The notes under the pieces: model-generated
Told to the model about the DNA's origin: nothing
Databases searched by the model: none
Seen by the model: only the letters and a program-made list of their open reading frames with translations
Part shown: positions 34,581 to 43,271 of the stretch, one piece after another
How positions within the stretch are numbered: the first letter of the stretch is position 1
Layout of the letters: every line of letters begins with the position of its first letter
NCBI GenBank assembly: GCA_900320845.1
Contig: ONTS01000014.1
Location: forward strand, 1 to 55,343
Length of the DNA stretch: 55,343 nt
Source of the DNA: an uncultured Prevotellaceae bacterium
GTDB lineage: Bacteria > Bacteroidota > Bacteroidia > Bacteroidales > Bacteroidaceae
Direction of reading: 5' to 3'
Translations under genes and position numbers: made by a program

Positions 34581-34687
34581 GGAACTATTTGCTGTCAGTT
34601 GGGCTTGCTTGAGAAGAAGAGCAGGCACAGACCGATACACGATGGAGCTAAGCCGGAAATGGGGTAAAAGAAAAAAAACATGCTTTC

Positions 34688-34720
34688 TTTGCGCTGTTGA
34701 TATGGTTTTGTGTACTTTTG
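34688..34720 (+). promoter_or_regulatory. Promoter of the carboxyltransferase gene
   Basis: TTTG (34688-34691), 21 bases, TACTTTTG (34713-34720). It gives a leader of about 160 bases, unusually A/T-rich near its end. Confidence 0.65.
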
Positions 34721-34885
34721 TGGCGCAAACGAAGATAAATTCAAGAATTATAAAATAAAAGGAAAAACAGAGAGGGAGAATTTTCAAGTATTAAAGAACT
34801 AAGTGTCAAGTTTCGAGCCAGTTAGATTGAAGATTATAAAGTTCAAAAATCATAAAATTCAAAATCATAAAGTAAAACCTTATTC

Positions 34886-36667
34886 ATGAAAAAAAGAATT
34901 CAGTTCAGCCTTGTCTATCGCGACATGTGGCAGTCTTCGGGTAAGTTTCAGCCCCGCAAAGACCAGTTGGAGCGCATTGCTCCCGTTATCATCGACATGG
35001 GCGTCTTCGACCGTGTGGAAACCAATGGTGGTGCCTTCGAGCAGGTGAACCTCCTCGCTGGCGAGAACCCCAATCATGCCGTACGTGCATTCTGCAAACC
35101 GTTCAACGAGGTTGGTATCAAGACTCACATGCTCGACCGTGGTCTGAACGCACTGCGTATGTATCCCGTGCCCGACGATGTTCGCGAACTGCAGTACAAA
35201 GTTAAGCACGCTCAGGGCGTTGATATCCCCCGTATCTTCTGCGGACTGAACGACGTTCGCAACATCATCCCCTCAGTGAAGTGGGCAAAGGCTGCCGGCA
35301 TGACACCGCAGGCTACACTGTGTATCACCACATCGCCCATCCACACAGTGGAATATTACGCCAACATAGCAGAACAGTGTATTGAAGCTGGTGCTGAAGA
35401 AATATGTCTGAAAGACATGGCAGGTATCGGACAGCCCGCATTGCTGGGTAAACTGACCAAAGCTATCAAGGACAAGCATCCCGATATCATCATACAGTAC
35501 CACGGACACTCTGGTCCCGGTCTCTCTATGGCCAGCATTCTGGAAGTCTGCAACAACGGTGCCGACGTTATCGATACCGCTATCGAGCCGCTGTCATGGG
35601 GTAAAGTGCATCCGGACATCATCTCCGTGCAGAGCATGCTGAAGAACGAAGGCTTCGAAGTAAAAGAAATCAACATGAACGCATACATGAAGGCTCGTTC
35701 ACTCACTCAGGAGTTCATCGACGACTGGCTTGGCTACTTCATCAACCCGGGCAACAAGCACATGTCATCTCTGCTGCTCGGCAGCGGTCTTCCTGGCGGC
35801 ATGATGGGTTCAATGATGGCTGACCTGGCTGGTATCCACAAGGTGATCAACAACACACTGAAAGCAAAAGGTGAGCCCGAACTCTCCACCGACGACATGC
35901 TCGTTAAGCTGTTCAACGAGGTTGAGTACGTATGGCCGCGCGTGGGTTACCCACCACTCGTAACACCGTTCAGCCAGTATGTAAAGAACATCGCTCTGAT
36001 GAACCTCCTCACCATGGCACAAGGCAAGGGCCGCTTCGTAATGATGGACGACTCCATGTGGGGTATGATTCTCGGCAAGAGCGGACGCATCCCCGGTGAG
36101 ATCGATCCCGAACTGAAGGAACTGGCAGCCAAGCAGGGTCGCGAGTTCACCGACGCCGATCCGCGCACACTCATCCCCAATGCCCTAGACGACTTCCGTA
36201 AGGAGATGGACGAGAACGGATGGGAATACGGACCCGACGACGAAGAACTGTACGAACTGGCTATGCACCCAGAACAGTATCGCAACTTCAAGAGCGGTCA
36301 GGCCAAGAAGAACTTCCTCGAAGACCTGCAGAAAGCTAAGGACGCTAAGCTTGGAACAAGCCTCTCACCGGAGAAGATTGCTGAGTTCAAGCACGCCAAG
36401 GCCGATGCTATCGTGGCTCCGGTCAAAGGTCAGGTATACTGGGACTTCCAAGGCGAAGGCGAATGCGCTCCCGCTGTAGAACCCTACATCGGTAAAGAAT
36501 ATAAGGAAGGTGACTCCTTCTGCTACATCCAGACACCGTGGGGTGAGATTGCCAATATTCCAGCAGCCCTCGGAGGCAAGCTCGTTGAGATTGCTGCACA
36601 TGGAGGTAGCATGGTACAGAAGGGACAAGTGCTCGCTTACATCGAGCGCCCGCACGTAGAGGAGTAA
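34886..36667 (+). CDS. Oxaloacetate decarboxylase alpha / pyruvate carboxylase B-like carboxyltransferase without a biotin lysine
   Basis: 593 residues. The HMGL-like carboxyltransferase barrel (about 1-290) keeps the metal-site Lys176 in EICLKDMAG and the HGH pair in QYHGHSG (His206, His208). The usual RDAHQS motif reads RDMWQS here. A conserved carboxylase domain follows (300-470). The last 80 residues align in layout with a biotinyl domain (VAPVKGQVYW ... GGSMVQKGQVLAYIE), but where EAMKM should stand the sequence reads CYIQTPWGEI (546-555), so there is no lysine to biotinylate. No beta or gamma pump subunit is adjacent. Substrate is uncertain; an oxaloacetate/pyruvate role is family inference. 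Confidence 0.82.
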   Translation: MKKRIQFSLVYRDMWQSSGKFQPRKDQLERIAPVIIDMGVFDRVETNGGAFEQVNLLAGENPNHAVRAFCKPFNEVGIKTHMLDRGLNALRMYPVPDDVRELQYKVKHAQGVDIPRIFCGLNDVRNIIPSVKWAKAAGMTPQATLCITTSPIHTVEYYANIAEQCIEAGAEEICLKDMAGIGQPALLGKLTKAIKDKHPDIIIQYHGHSGPGLSMASILEVCNNGADVIDTAIEPLSWGKVHPDIISVQSMLKNEGFEVKEINMNAYMKARSLTQEFIDDWLGYFINPGNKHMSSLLLGSGLPGGMMGSMMADLAGIHKVINNTLKAKGEPELSTDDMLVKLFNEVEYVWPRVGYPPLVTPFSQYVKNIALMNLLTMAQGKGRFVMMDDSMWGMILGKSGRIPGEIDPELKELAAKQGREFTDADPRTLIPNALDDFRKEMDENGWEYGPDDEELYELAMHPEQYRNFKSGQAKKNFLEDLQKAKDAKLGTSLSPEKIAEFKHAKADAIVAPVKGQVYWDFQGEGECAPAVEPYIGKEYKEGDSFCYIQTPWGEIANIPAALGGKLVEIAAHGGSMVQKGQVLAYIERPHVEE

Positions 36668-36687
36668 CCTTACTGCATATCAAAACT

Positions 36688-36727
36688 ATCGGGGATGCAC
36701 TCGCAATGAGTACATCCCCGATGTTTA
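36688..36727. terminator. Terminator between the carboxyltransferase gene and the S4 gene
   Basis: ATCGGGGATG (36688-36697) with CATCCCCGAT (36713-36722), plus inner ACTC/GAGT, followed by GTTTATT. Convergent position. Confidence 0.8.
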
Positions 36728-36768
36728 TTCAGCAGGAATGAACTGTTCACTCCTATTATATATAGGTG

Positions 36769-37200
36769 TCATTCGTCCTCGTCTAAGTCATCGTAATCGT
36801 CATCAAATCCAAAGAGTATGGGTTCTACAAACGACTCCATAGCACGCCTGTCCTTCTTGGTGGGACGTCCGGTGCCTCGTTGGCGTGCCACAAAACCACT
36901 GATGCGGCTCATCTCCAACAGTTCGTATTGTTTAGAGTCGGTTACATTTTCGTACACCTCGGGCAACAGCTTGGCTCCCACACGCTGTTCGATGCACTTC
37001 AGTATACGAAACGAGTAGATGATGGGTGGTTTCTTGACGCTGACCACTTCGCCGGCCTTGACTGGTCGTGAGGGTTTCACGTTCATACCTTCTATCGTCA
37101 CACGTCCGTTCTTGCAGGCATCGGCAGCCAGCGAGCGCGTCTTATATATGCGGGCCGCCCACAGCCATTTGTCTATGCGGGCTTCGTCGGGTGCTATCAT
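36769..37200 (-). CDS. S4 domain RNA-binding protein (Hsp15-like)
   Basis: 143 residues. The S4 domain occupies about 7-70: RIDKWLWAARIYKTRSLAADACKNGRVTIEG is the Hsp15/HslR signature. The C-terminal part is basic (GRPTKKDRRAME) and then strongly acidic (DDDYDDLDEDE). Hsp15 rescues stalled 50S subunits carrying peptidyl-tRNA. Its ATG overlaps the pth stop by 4 bases (37197-37200). That is apt, since Pth also handles peptidyl-tRNA from stalled ribosomes. Confidence 0.9.
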   Translation of the reverse strand: MIAPDEARIDKWLWAARIYKTRSLAADACKNGRVTIEGMNVKPSRPVKAGEVVSVKKPPIIYSFRILKCIEQRVGAKLLPEVYENVTDSKQYELLEMSRISGFVARQRGTGRPTKKDRRAMESFVEPILFGFDDDYDDLDEDE

Positions 37201-37868
37201 ACGTCGGATGCGGGTGTTTCGGTGGATTCGTTGCCCTTTTCGGGTACCGCTGTCGGGTTATCTTCTGGCATAGCCTGTTTCTCTTCGCTGGCTTTCGGCT
37301 TACGCTTGCGGGTGTTGAAGCGGTTCATAGTGCGCTCCACCCCTTCGAGGACGAAGGCGGGTATCACCTGACAAGCCATGTCGATGGCTTGCTGCAAGGG
37401 TGCCTCCTCATCCACATCGAAGTTGCCAAGCACATAGTCTATCTGTCTTCCTTGTCCGAATTCGTGACCTATGCCGACACGCAGACGTGCATAGTTGGTG
37501 CCGATGAGCTGCTGTATGTGTCCCAGTCCGTTGTGTCCGCCGTTGCTTCCCGATGCTTTCAGGCGCAACTCACCTACGGGCAGGGCTATATCGTCGACGA
37601 TTACCAGCAGACGGTTCTCATCTATGTTCTCCTTGCCCAGCCAATAGCGTACAGCATTGCCCGAAAGGTTCATGAAGGTGGTAGGTTTGAGCAGGATGAG
37701 CTTCCTTCCCCTCACCGAACATTCGGCAACATAGCCGTAACGCCGGTCGGAAAAAACGATATTGGATGCCTTAGCATAGGCATCCAATACCATATATCCT
37801 GCATTGTGGCGGGTGTGGGCGTACTCAGCACCCGGATTTCCCAAACCAACAATTAAGAACTTATCCAT
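37197..37868 (-). CDS. pth: Peptidyl-tRNA hydrolase
   Basis: 223 residues from the ATG at 37868; a TTG at 37874 would add two residues. Core motifs: FLIVGLGNPGAEYAHTRHN with the catalytic His21, KPTTFMNLSG, VIVDDIALPVG with the catalytic Asp, and GSNGGHNGLGHI. It cleaves peptidyl-tRNA released by drop-off. A polar C-terminal extension of about 40 residues (after RFNTRKRK) goes beyond the usual 190. It sits between bL25 and the S4 gene in a leftward operon. Confidence 0.95.
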   Translation of the reverse strand: MDKFLIVGLGNPGAEYAHTRHNAGYMVLDAYAKASNIVFSDRRYGYVAECSVRGRKLILLKPTTFMNLSGNAVRYWLGKENIDENRLLVIVDDIALPVGELRLKASGSNGGHNGLGHIQQLIGTNYARLRVGIGHEFGQGRQIDYVLGNFDVDEEAPLQQAIDMACQVIPAFVLEGVERTMNRFNTRKRKPKASEEKQAMPEDNPTAVPEKGNESTETPASDV

Positions 37869-37889
37869 AGACAAGCGGTGTCAGTGGTT

Positions 37890-38540
37890 TTATTCTTCAG
37901 CAGCAGGTGCTTCTTCACCTCCTTCAGCAGGAGCGTCTTCGCCTTCAGCAGCAGCTGCTGCGGCAGCAGAAGTAGCAGCACGAGTCATCTTCACGGTGCA
38001 GACAACCACTTCCTTGCTTGTGGCAATCTCCAGACCAGGGAATGAGAGGTCGGCAACCTTCTTACTCTTACCGATAGTCATTGAGGTAACGTCGATTTCG
38101 AGCACCTCAGGAATCTGCTGATAAGGAGCAGTAACGTTAATCTTACGTACGATGAGGCTCATGCGTCCACCGTCGCGCACACCCTGTGCCAGTCCAACGA
38201 GCTTCACGGGAATGCCGATGGTCAGCGGTTTTGCTTCGTTGATCTCGAAGAAGTCGATGTGCAGCAGCGCATCGGTAACGGGATGGAACTGCAATTCCTT
38301 GAGCACTGCAGTGTGGTGTTCGCCATCAAGATCGAGGTTAACGACATAGATGTGCGGTGTGTAGACCACCTTACGCAGTTCTGACATAGGAACAGCTATT
38401 GACATAGCCTTTGGCTGGCCGTTTTCATCTTTAGCTTCTCCGTAGAGGTTGCAGGGAATGAGACCTTGCTTGCGCAGCAGTTTGGCAGCTTTCTTGCCAC
38501 TGTCAGTACGCTTCTGACCTTTTACTTGAATTTCTTTCAT
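37890..38540 (-). CDS. rplY: 50S ribosomal protein bL25/general stress protein Ctc
   Basis: 216 residues, the long Ctc form. The N-terminal 5S rRNA-binding L25 domain (1-95: GQKRTDSGKKAAKLLRKQG, PCNLYG, FHPVTDALLHIDFFE) is followed by the TL5/Ctc C-terminal beta domain (96-185). A low-complexity Ala/Glu tail ends the protein. First gene of the bL25-pth-S4 operon, 21 bases before pth. Confidence 0.95.
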   Translation of the reverse strand: MKEIQVKGQKRTDSGKKAAKLLRKQGLIPCNLYGEAKDENGQPKAMSIAVPMSELRKVVYTPHIYVVNLDLDGEHHTAVLKELQFHPVTDALLHIDFFEINEAKPLTIGIPVKLVGLAQGVRDGGRMSLIVRKINVTAPYQQIPEVLEIDVTSMTIGKSKKVADLSFPGLEIATSKEVVVCTVKMTRAATSAAAAAAAEGEDAPAEGGEEAPAAEE

Positions 38541-38633
38541 GGGTTGTGTTACTCTAAATTAAGTGTTAATAAATAATGCTTAATTCGCCATCACACGATA
38601 ACTATTTCATCGTTAGATTTCTGAAAAGCGCGG

Positions 38634-38641
38634 CAAAGGTA
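38634..38641 (-). promoter_or_regulatory. Promoter -7 element for the bL25 operon
   Basis: The minus strand reads TACCTTTG, 93 bases before the bL25 start. The -33 region is not clear. Confidence 0.5.
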
Positions 38642-38755
38642 AGGTTTATTTACGATTTGACCATTTACTTGGTACTATTTTTTTCATCTTTAACCTCATG
38701 CGCCCTTCTCCCCTACCCGCACAAGACCGTCGGCAGCAACTTTCCCGTGCTGTTT

Positions 38756-38787
38756 CTTGCACGACAAGCAGAAAGACTATACTTTTG
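38756..38787 (+). promoter_or_regulatory. Promoter of the nusB operon
   Basis: CTTG (38756-38759), 20 bases, TACTTTTG (38780-38787) followed by CAGA. The leader to the ATG at 38825 is about 35 bases. Confidence 0.7.
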
Positions 38788-38824
38788 CAGAGACTTATAA
38801 CTCACATATAGTTGCTCTCTACAC

Positions 38825-39916
38825 ATGATCAATCGGGAACTCATTCGCATTAAGATTGTACAACTGACTTATGCCTACTACCAAAATGCCAACATTGACC
38901 TTTTGGAAGAGGAGAAGACGCTCGCTGCCAGTAAGACATCAGTGACCCAACTTCGTGGACGCTCCTTACAACAATCGTTGCAAGATGCGGCGCTCACTCC
39001 TGATGACCGCCAACGTCTGCTCCAAAGAAGCATAGACCATGTAGAGAAAGAACTGCGTTTCAGCCTTGATAAGGCGTACGAGTTATACCACCTGCTGCTT
39101 TCCTTTATCGTTGCCATCCATAAAGAGATGGTTCACCGCCACGATGTCAACACCATCATCGCTGTGCGCGAAGGTGCTGAACGGCCTTCCATGCGTTTTG
39201 TAGACAACCGTTTTGCCCGACAGCTGGCTGAAAACGAAACACTCAACGAGTATTTGGAAACGCACAACCCCGAATGGAAAGAAAACATCGACGTAGTGCG
39301 CAAGGTTTGTCAACGCATAGAGCAGAGTGATGTATATCACGATTACCTCACCCAAGCCGACGAGCCCGACTACGACGCCGACCGTGAATTGTGGCGCAAG
39401 CTGTATAAACTTTTCATACAAGAAAACGACGACCTTGACGCCCTGCTCGAGGAAAAGAGCCTCTATTGGAACGACGACAAGACCGTCATAGGCGACTTCG
39501 TCACCAAAACCATCCGCCGATTCCGCGAGAAGAACGGTGCCCACCAGGAGCTAATGCCAGCCTATCACAACGAACAGGACAAGATTTTTGCCGAGAAACT
39601 GCTGCGTACCTCCATCGAACGTGCCGAAGAGTTCCAACAATATATGCGCGACATATCGCAGAACTGGGACTTCGAGCGACTGGCATACATGGACGTTATC
39701 ATCATGCAGACAGCCCTGGCAGAGATGACCACGTTCATTGAGATACCTGTCAACGTCACCATCAACGAATATGTGGAGCTTGCCAAGATGTACAGCACAG
39801 CCAAGTCATCCACCTATATCAACGCCATGCTCGACGCCATAGCCCGCAAGCTCATCAGCAAGGGAAAGATATTGAAGACCATGGGCGACAATAATAACAA
39901 CGAATCATCACATTAA
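38825..39916 (+). CDS. nusB: Transcription antitermination factor NusB (long Bacteroidetes form)
   Basis: 363 residues, far longer than the 140 of E. coli NusB. The NusB fold is the C-terminal third (about 230-350: FAEKLLRTSIERAEEFQQYM, YMDVIIMQTALAEM, VTINEYVELAKMYST, YINAMLDAIARKL). The N-terminal two thirds are helical and charged, as in other Bacteroidetes NusB proteins. It joins NusE/S10 on boxA RNA during rRNA transcription. First gene of a tight five-gene operon. Confidence 0.92.
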   Translation: MINRELIRIKIVQLTYAYYQNANIDLLEEEKTLAASKTSVTQLRGRSLQQSLQDAALTPDDRQRLLQRSIDHVEKELRFSLDKAYELYHLLLSFIVAIHKEMVHRHDVNTIIAVREGAERPSMRFVDNRFARQLAENETLNEYLETHNPEWKENIDVVRKVCQRIEQSDVYHDYLTQADEPDYDADRELWRKLYKLFIQENDDLDALLEEKSLYWNDDKTVIGDFVTKTIRRFREKNGAHQELMPAYHNEQDKIFAEKLLRTSIERAEEFQQYMRDISQNWDFERLAYMDVIIMQTALAEMTTFIEIPVNVTINEYVELAKMYSTAKSSTYINAMLDAIARKLISKGKILKTMGDNNNNESSH

Positions 39917-39933
39917 TAAAATCAATAATAGCT

Positions 39934-40272
39934 ATGCACACAATCGATCTGCTGCTCCAACAGCAGCAACCGCAAGGCGGAGGCTTCGGCTTCCTTATCA
40001 TGATGGTAGCCATCTTCGTTATCATGTGGCTCTTCATGATCCGCCCGCAACAGAAGAAACAAAAGCAGATACGCCAGTTCCAGAACTCCATCGAGGTAGG
40101 CACCAAGGTCGTTACAGGCGGTGGCATCTATGGTACTGTGAAGCGCATCGACAACAACACCAACAAGATTGAGGTTGAAATAGCCCGTGGCGTTGCCATT
40201 GAGGTAGACCGTTCCTACGTCTACGCAGACCTCACCTCGCTGCAGTCACAAGCCAACCAACCCCAGAAGTAA
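39934..40272 (+). CDS. yajC: Preprotein translocase subunit YajC
   Basis: 112 residues. One membrane segment (about 16-37: GFLIMMVAIFVIMWLFMI) followed by the family motif RPQQKKQKQ and the cytoplasmic domain with GTKVVTGGGIYGTVKRI. It is an accessory of SecDF. It starts 17 bases after nusB and ends 12 before the YbbR-like gene. Confidence 0.95.
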   Translation: MHTIDLLLQQQQPQGGGFGFLIMMVAIFVIMWLFMIRPQQKKQKQIRQFQNSIEVGTKVVTGGGIYGTVKRIDNNTNKIEVEIARGVAIEVDRSYVYADLTSLQSQANQPQK

Positions 40273-40284
40273 CATTCCTGTCAC

Positions 40285-41262
40285 GTGGCAGTACTGCGTT
40301 CGGCAATACAAAAGATCATAGCCTTCCTGCAACAAATACTCGGCAGAAAGCTACTTATTTTCGCATTCTTCTTGATACTCAGTTCACTCATGTGGATGAT
40401 GATATCGTTTAACGAAGAAATGGAGAAAGATATTTTTGTGCCTGTACAGATAATCAACGTACCCAAGAACGTTGTCATCACCAGTGACCTAAACGACAGC
40501 CTCCGGCTCACCCTGCGCGACAAAGGATATACGCTGGCAAAGTACCATTATGGTTCGGGCATCAGCCCCATCACCATCAACTTCCAGCAGTATGCCCGCA
40601 CAAACGGCATGTTTACCATCAACAATGCTGACCTGGTGCGCATGGTTAAGCAACAGTTGTCGCCTTCAACACACATCGTTGCCGTCAAACCTGAGAAATT
40701 GGAAGTGTTCTTCAACCACGGCAACCATAAAGTGGTACCCATTCTGCTGCAAGGTAACCTCAGCCCCAGCGCCAGCTACACCATCACACAGACTGTACTG
40801 ACGCCCAACCGCGCCACAGTGTATGCCGCCGACGGACTGCTCGACAGCATCAAGGCCGTATATACTGAGCCGGTCAACCAAAGCAACATTGCCGACAGCG
40901 CACAATTCACCGTCAACCTCCAGTCGATAAGGGGCGCAAAGATTTTGCCGCACAAGATAAACCTGCGCGTCAAGTCCGACTTGCTCACCGAAAAGACACT
41001 GGAAGTGCCCATCAGCATCGTCAATGTGCCCGAAGACAAGCACCTACGGCTGTTCCCCTCAACGGTGAAAGTCAAGTTTGTCGTTGCCACCAGCGGATAT
41101 GCCTCAGCCAAAGAGAGCGATTTCCATATAGTGGTCGACTACAACGACGTGGCCAACACTGAGGGCGACAAGGTACGCGTACACATACGCAAGAAGCCGA
41201 AATACGCCCGCCATGTACAGACCGACAACAACGTGGTAAACTTCCTTATCGAAGAACGGTAG
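40285..41262 (+). CDS. YbbR-like/CdaR domain protein
   Basis: 325 residues from a GTG at 40285. One N-terminal membrane segment (about 23-42) is followed by beta-rich YbbR-type repeats: PVQIINVPKNVVI, KVVPILLQGNLSP, EVPISIVNVPEDKHLRLFPSTVKVKF. In Firmicutes the family (CdaR) regulates the c-di-AMP cyclase; no cyclase gene is adjacent here, so the role is open. It is 2 bases from coaE, which suggests coupled translation. Confidence 0.85.
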   Translation: MAVLRSAIQKIIAFLQQILGRKLLIFAFFLILSSLMWMMISFNEEMEKDIFVPVQIINVPKNVVITSDLNDSLRLTLRDKGYTLAKYHYGSGISPITINFQQYARTNGMFTINNADLVRMVKQQLSPSTHIVAVKPEKLEVFFNHGNHKVVPILLQGNLSPSASYTITQTVLTPNRATVYAADGLLDSIKAVYTEPVNQSNIADSAQFTVNLQSIRGAKILPHKINLRVKSDLLTEKTLEVPISIVNVPEDKHLRLFPSTVKVKFVVATSGYASAKESDFHIVVDYNDVANTEGDKVRVHIRKKPKYARHVQTDNNVVNFLIEER

Positions 41263-41264
41263 CC

Positions 41265-41873
41265 ATGGACGCCACATGCAGTACAGCTCCCTTCCGTGTC
41301 GCCCTCACCGGCGGCATAGGCAGCGGCAAGTCATACGTATGTCGGCTGCTTGAGCAGCGTGGCATACGTATCTATGACTGCGACGCTGCGGCAAAGCGTC
41401 TGCTACGCACGTCAGCACCGCTGCAAGAGCAGCTCGCCCGCCTCGTAGGACAGCCCATCGTAAGCGACGGACAGATTGACAAAGCACTGCTGTCGCGCTA
41501 CCTGCTCACATCCGAGGACAATCAGCAGCGCCTCAACGCTGTCATACACCCCGCCGTCATTGACGATTTCCTCCACTCCTCCTGCACATGGATGGAGAGT
41601 GCCATTCTCTTCGAGAGCGGCTACGCACACATTGCCGACTGCATCGTATGCGTCACTTGCCCCGACGACATCCGAATACGCCGCATCTGCCACCGCGATA
41701 ACATCACACCGGCTCAGGCTCAGCAATGGATTGACAGACAGTGGCAACAGGAAGAGGTGCTGCGACGCTCGCATATAGAAATCGTCAACGACGGAACAAC
41801 ACCCCTCCCCCCACAGATAGACAACATGCTGCAACGCATCCATGCCATGCAGCAGGAACAGACAAACCAATAA
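41265..41873 (+). CDS. coaE: Dephospho-CoA kinase
   Basis: 202 residues. P-loop ALTGGIGSGKS at 13-23, YDCDAAAKRLL with the catalytic Asp, and ESAILFESGYA in the lid region. It performs the last step of coenzyme A synthesis, ATP-dependent 3'-phosphorylation. Part of the nusB operon. Confidence 0.96.
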   Translation: MDATCSTAPFRVALTGGIGSGKSYVCRLLEQRGIRIYDCDAAAKRLLRTSAPLQEQLARLVGQPIVSDGQIDKALLSRYLLTSEDNQQRLNAVIHPAVIDDFLHSSCTWMESAILFESGYAHIADCIVCVTCPDDIRIRRICHRDNITPAQAQQWIDRQWQQEEVLRRSHIEIVNDGTTPLPPQIDNMLQRIHAMQQEQTNQ

Positions 41874-41900
41874 CAAGAACTTCAACCAAGTTATCAGATT

Positions 41901-42353
41901 ATGAAGACAACTATTCTGGCCATCGCCGGCCGCCCCGGACTATACAAACTGCTCACCCACAGCAACGCACGCCTCATCGTCGAAGCTCTCGATGAAACTC
42001 ACCGCCGCTTCCCCGCTTTCGCACGCGACCGCATAACAAGCCTCGCCGACATCGTGATGTACACCGAAGGCGAAGACAAACCGCTCATGGAAGTCATGGC
42101 CAACATACGCGACAAGGAAGAAGGCAAGAAGGTGTCCATCGCATTCAAGAAATGCAGCGCCGACGAGTTGCACGCTTACTTTGCAGAAGTGCTGCCCGAG
42201 TACGACCGCGACCGCGTACACGACAGCGATATCCGCAAACTGCTGCAGTGGTACGACATCCTCGTCAGCAACGGCATCACCGACTTTGAAGAGGACCTTC
42301 AGCCTACCGAAGGCGACAACATCAAGGACCGCGAGGAACAGAAAGAAGACTAA
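41901..42353 (+). CDS. DUF5606 domain-containing protein
   Basis: 150 residues. The N-terminal half is the conserved DUF5606 unit: ILAIAGRPGLYKLLTHSNARLIVEAL, ITSLADIVMYTEGED, FKKCSADELHAYFAEVLPEYDRDRV. The C-terminal tail is acidic. Small cytoplasmic Bacteroidetes protein of unknown function; its constant position after coaE suggests a housekeeping role. A terminator follows. Confidence 0.88.
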   Translation: MKTTILAIAGRPGLYKLLTHSNARLIVEALDETHRRFPAFARDRITSLADIVMYTEGEDKPLMEVMANIRDKEEGKKVSIAFKKCSADELHAYFAEVLPEYDRDRVHDSDIRKLLQWYDILVSNGITDFEEDLQPTEGDNIKDREEQKED

Positions 42354-42444
42354 GGCTACCTATAATAAGGTTCTGTAAAGCTGCCGCCACACTGCGACAG
42401 AACATCGGCAACAGCCTGGCGGACTTGACACCCAAATCCAACGA

Positions 42445-42490
42445 CAAAGTTAAGGCAGTGATATTGGTCATCCATATCACTGCCTTTGTT
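42445..42490. terminator. Bidirectional terminator between DUF5606 and HD genes
   Basis: AAGGCAGTGATAT (42452-42464) pairs perfectly with ATATCACTGCCTT (42474-42486), extended by ACAA/TTGT. Convergent position. Confidence 0.85.
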
Positions 42491-42502
42491 GTTTGTATGG
42501 TG

Positions 42503-43117
42503 TCATCCGAGCGTCGGCTCAAAGCGTTTTTGCCATTCGAGGAAACGCTGTACACCTGCATCACCGAACTTCTGCAGGCTGCGCACCGCCTCGGCAAGGT
42601 TTTTTTCGTGGTTGAGACGGGTCTTGGAATAGAACTTGTCGGCATAACATATCAGCTGTTCCTCCAATGTCTCGGGCATAAAGTCGCGCTCGGGCAGAGG
42701 CAGTTGTTGCGTGCGTATATCTTCAATGGTGATGCCAGCTCCTGTATGCCGCTCGCATACACGTGCTAAACGCTCCGACAACGCTGCATCGCCGGCATCA
42801 TCGGTCTGCGGATGGTCAGCAAACCATTGTCTTACCATCGCTGCTCCCTGTATGCCGTGGCAGATGTAGGGCTCTGTGCCATGACAATAGATGCCCGGAG
42901 CCTGACAACGCAGGATGCCGATGTCGTGCAACAGGGCAGCACAGGCCACGAAAGAGTGGTTGACATCGAGTTCAAGCCGGGCTTCAGCTATCTGCAACGC
43001 ACGCCGCATCACAGAACGACTATGCTGTAAGAGCATGTCGCGCAGGGGCGAAACGGCGGGATAGTAATGGGTGATTATTCTCTCGGCGTTGTCCACGCCG
43101 TACCAGTGGTTGTTCAT
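42503..43117 (-). CDS. HD domain phosphohydrolase
   Basis: 204 residues. HD-superfamily metal ligands: LLQHSRSV (His32), LLHDIGI (His64, Asp65), then HGTEPYICHGIQGA and a later Asp. This is the small YedJ-like type that usually acts on nucleotides or related phosphates. The substrate is unknown. It is divergent from the topoisomerase gene. Confidence 0.85.
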   Translation of the reverse strand: MNNHWYGVDNAERIITHYYPAVSPLRDMLLQHSRSVMRRALQIAEARLELDVNHSFVACAALLHDIGILRCQAPGIYCHGTEPYICHGIQGAAMVRQWFADHPQTDDAGDAALSERLARVCERHTGAGITIEDIRTQQLPLPERDFMPETLEEQLICYADKFYSKTRLNHEKNLAEAVRSLQKFGDAGVQRFLEWQKRFEPTLG

Positions 43118-43222
43118 ATACTATAATAACGATGGTTTGCCCTGTTTAGTATATAGGAATATGTCGGAAACGCCTGAGGCAAAATCTTTCAGCTACAGAA
43201 ACCATAATATCAGAGTTTTCAC

Positions 43223-43230
43223 TACCTTTG
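43223..43230 (+). promoter_or_regulatory. Promoter -7 element for the topoisomerase IV A gene
   Basis: TACCTTTG followed by CAGA, the extended -7 form, 41 bases before the ATG at 43272. It argues against the earlier in-frame ATG at 43071. Confidence 0.6.
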
Positions 43231-43271
43231 CAGAACAACATAGTTACCATTGCATAATACAGATACACACC

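Larger units (their letters stand above)
34335..34885. other. Gene-free stretch before the carboxyltransferase gene
   Basis: 551 bases without a credible gene. It contains a weak 6-base hairpin (34356-34371), repeat copy C (34507-34580), a promoter (34688-34720) and an A/T-rich leader. In the leader GTTCAAAAATCATAAA (34841-34856) and ATTCAAAATCATAAAG (34857-34872) form an imperfect direct repeat just before the start codon. The open frame at 34522-34758 arises from the repeat and is not a gene. Confidence 0.6.

Noticed and set aside
34522-34758. 78-codon open frame containing the repeat C units
   Set aside because: The frame is produced by the palindromic repeat itself and crosses a promoter; similar frames arise at copy A. 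Not a gene.
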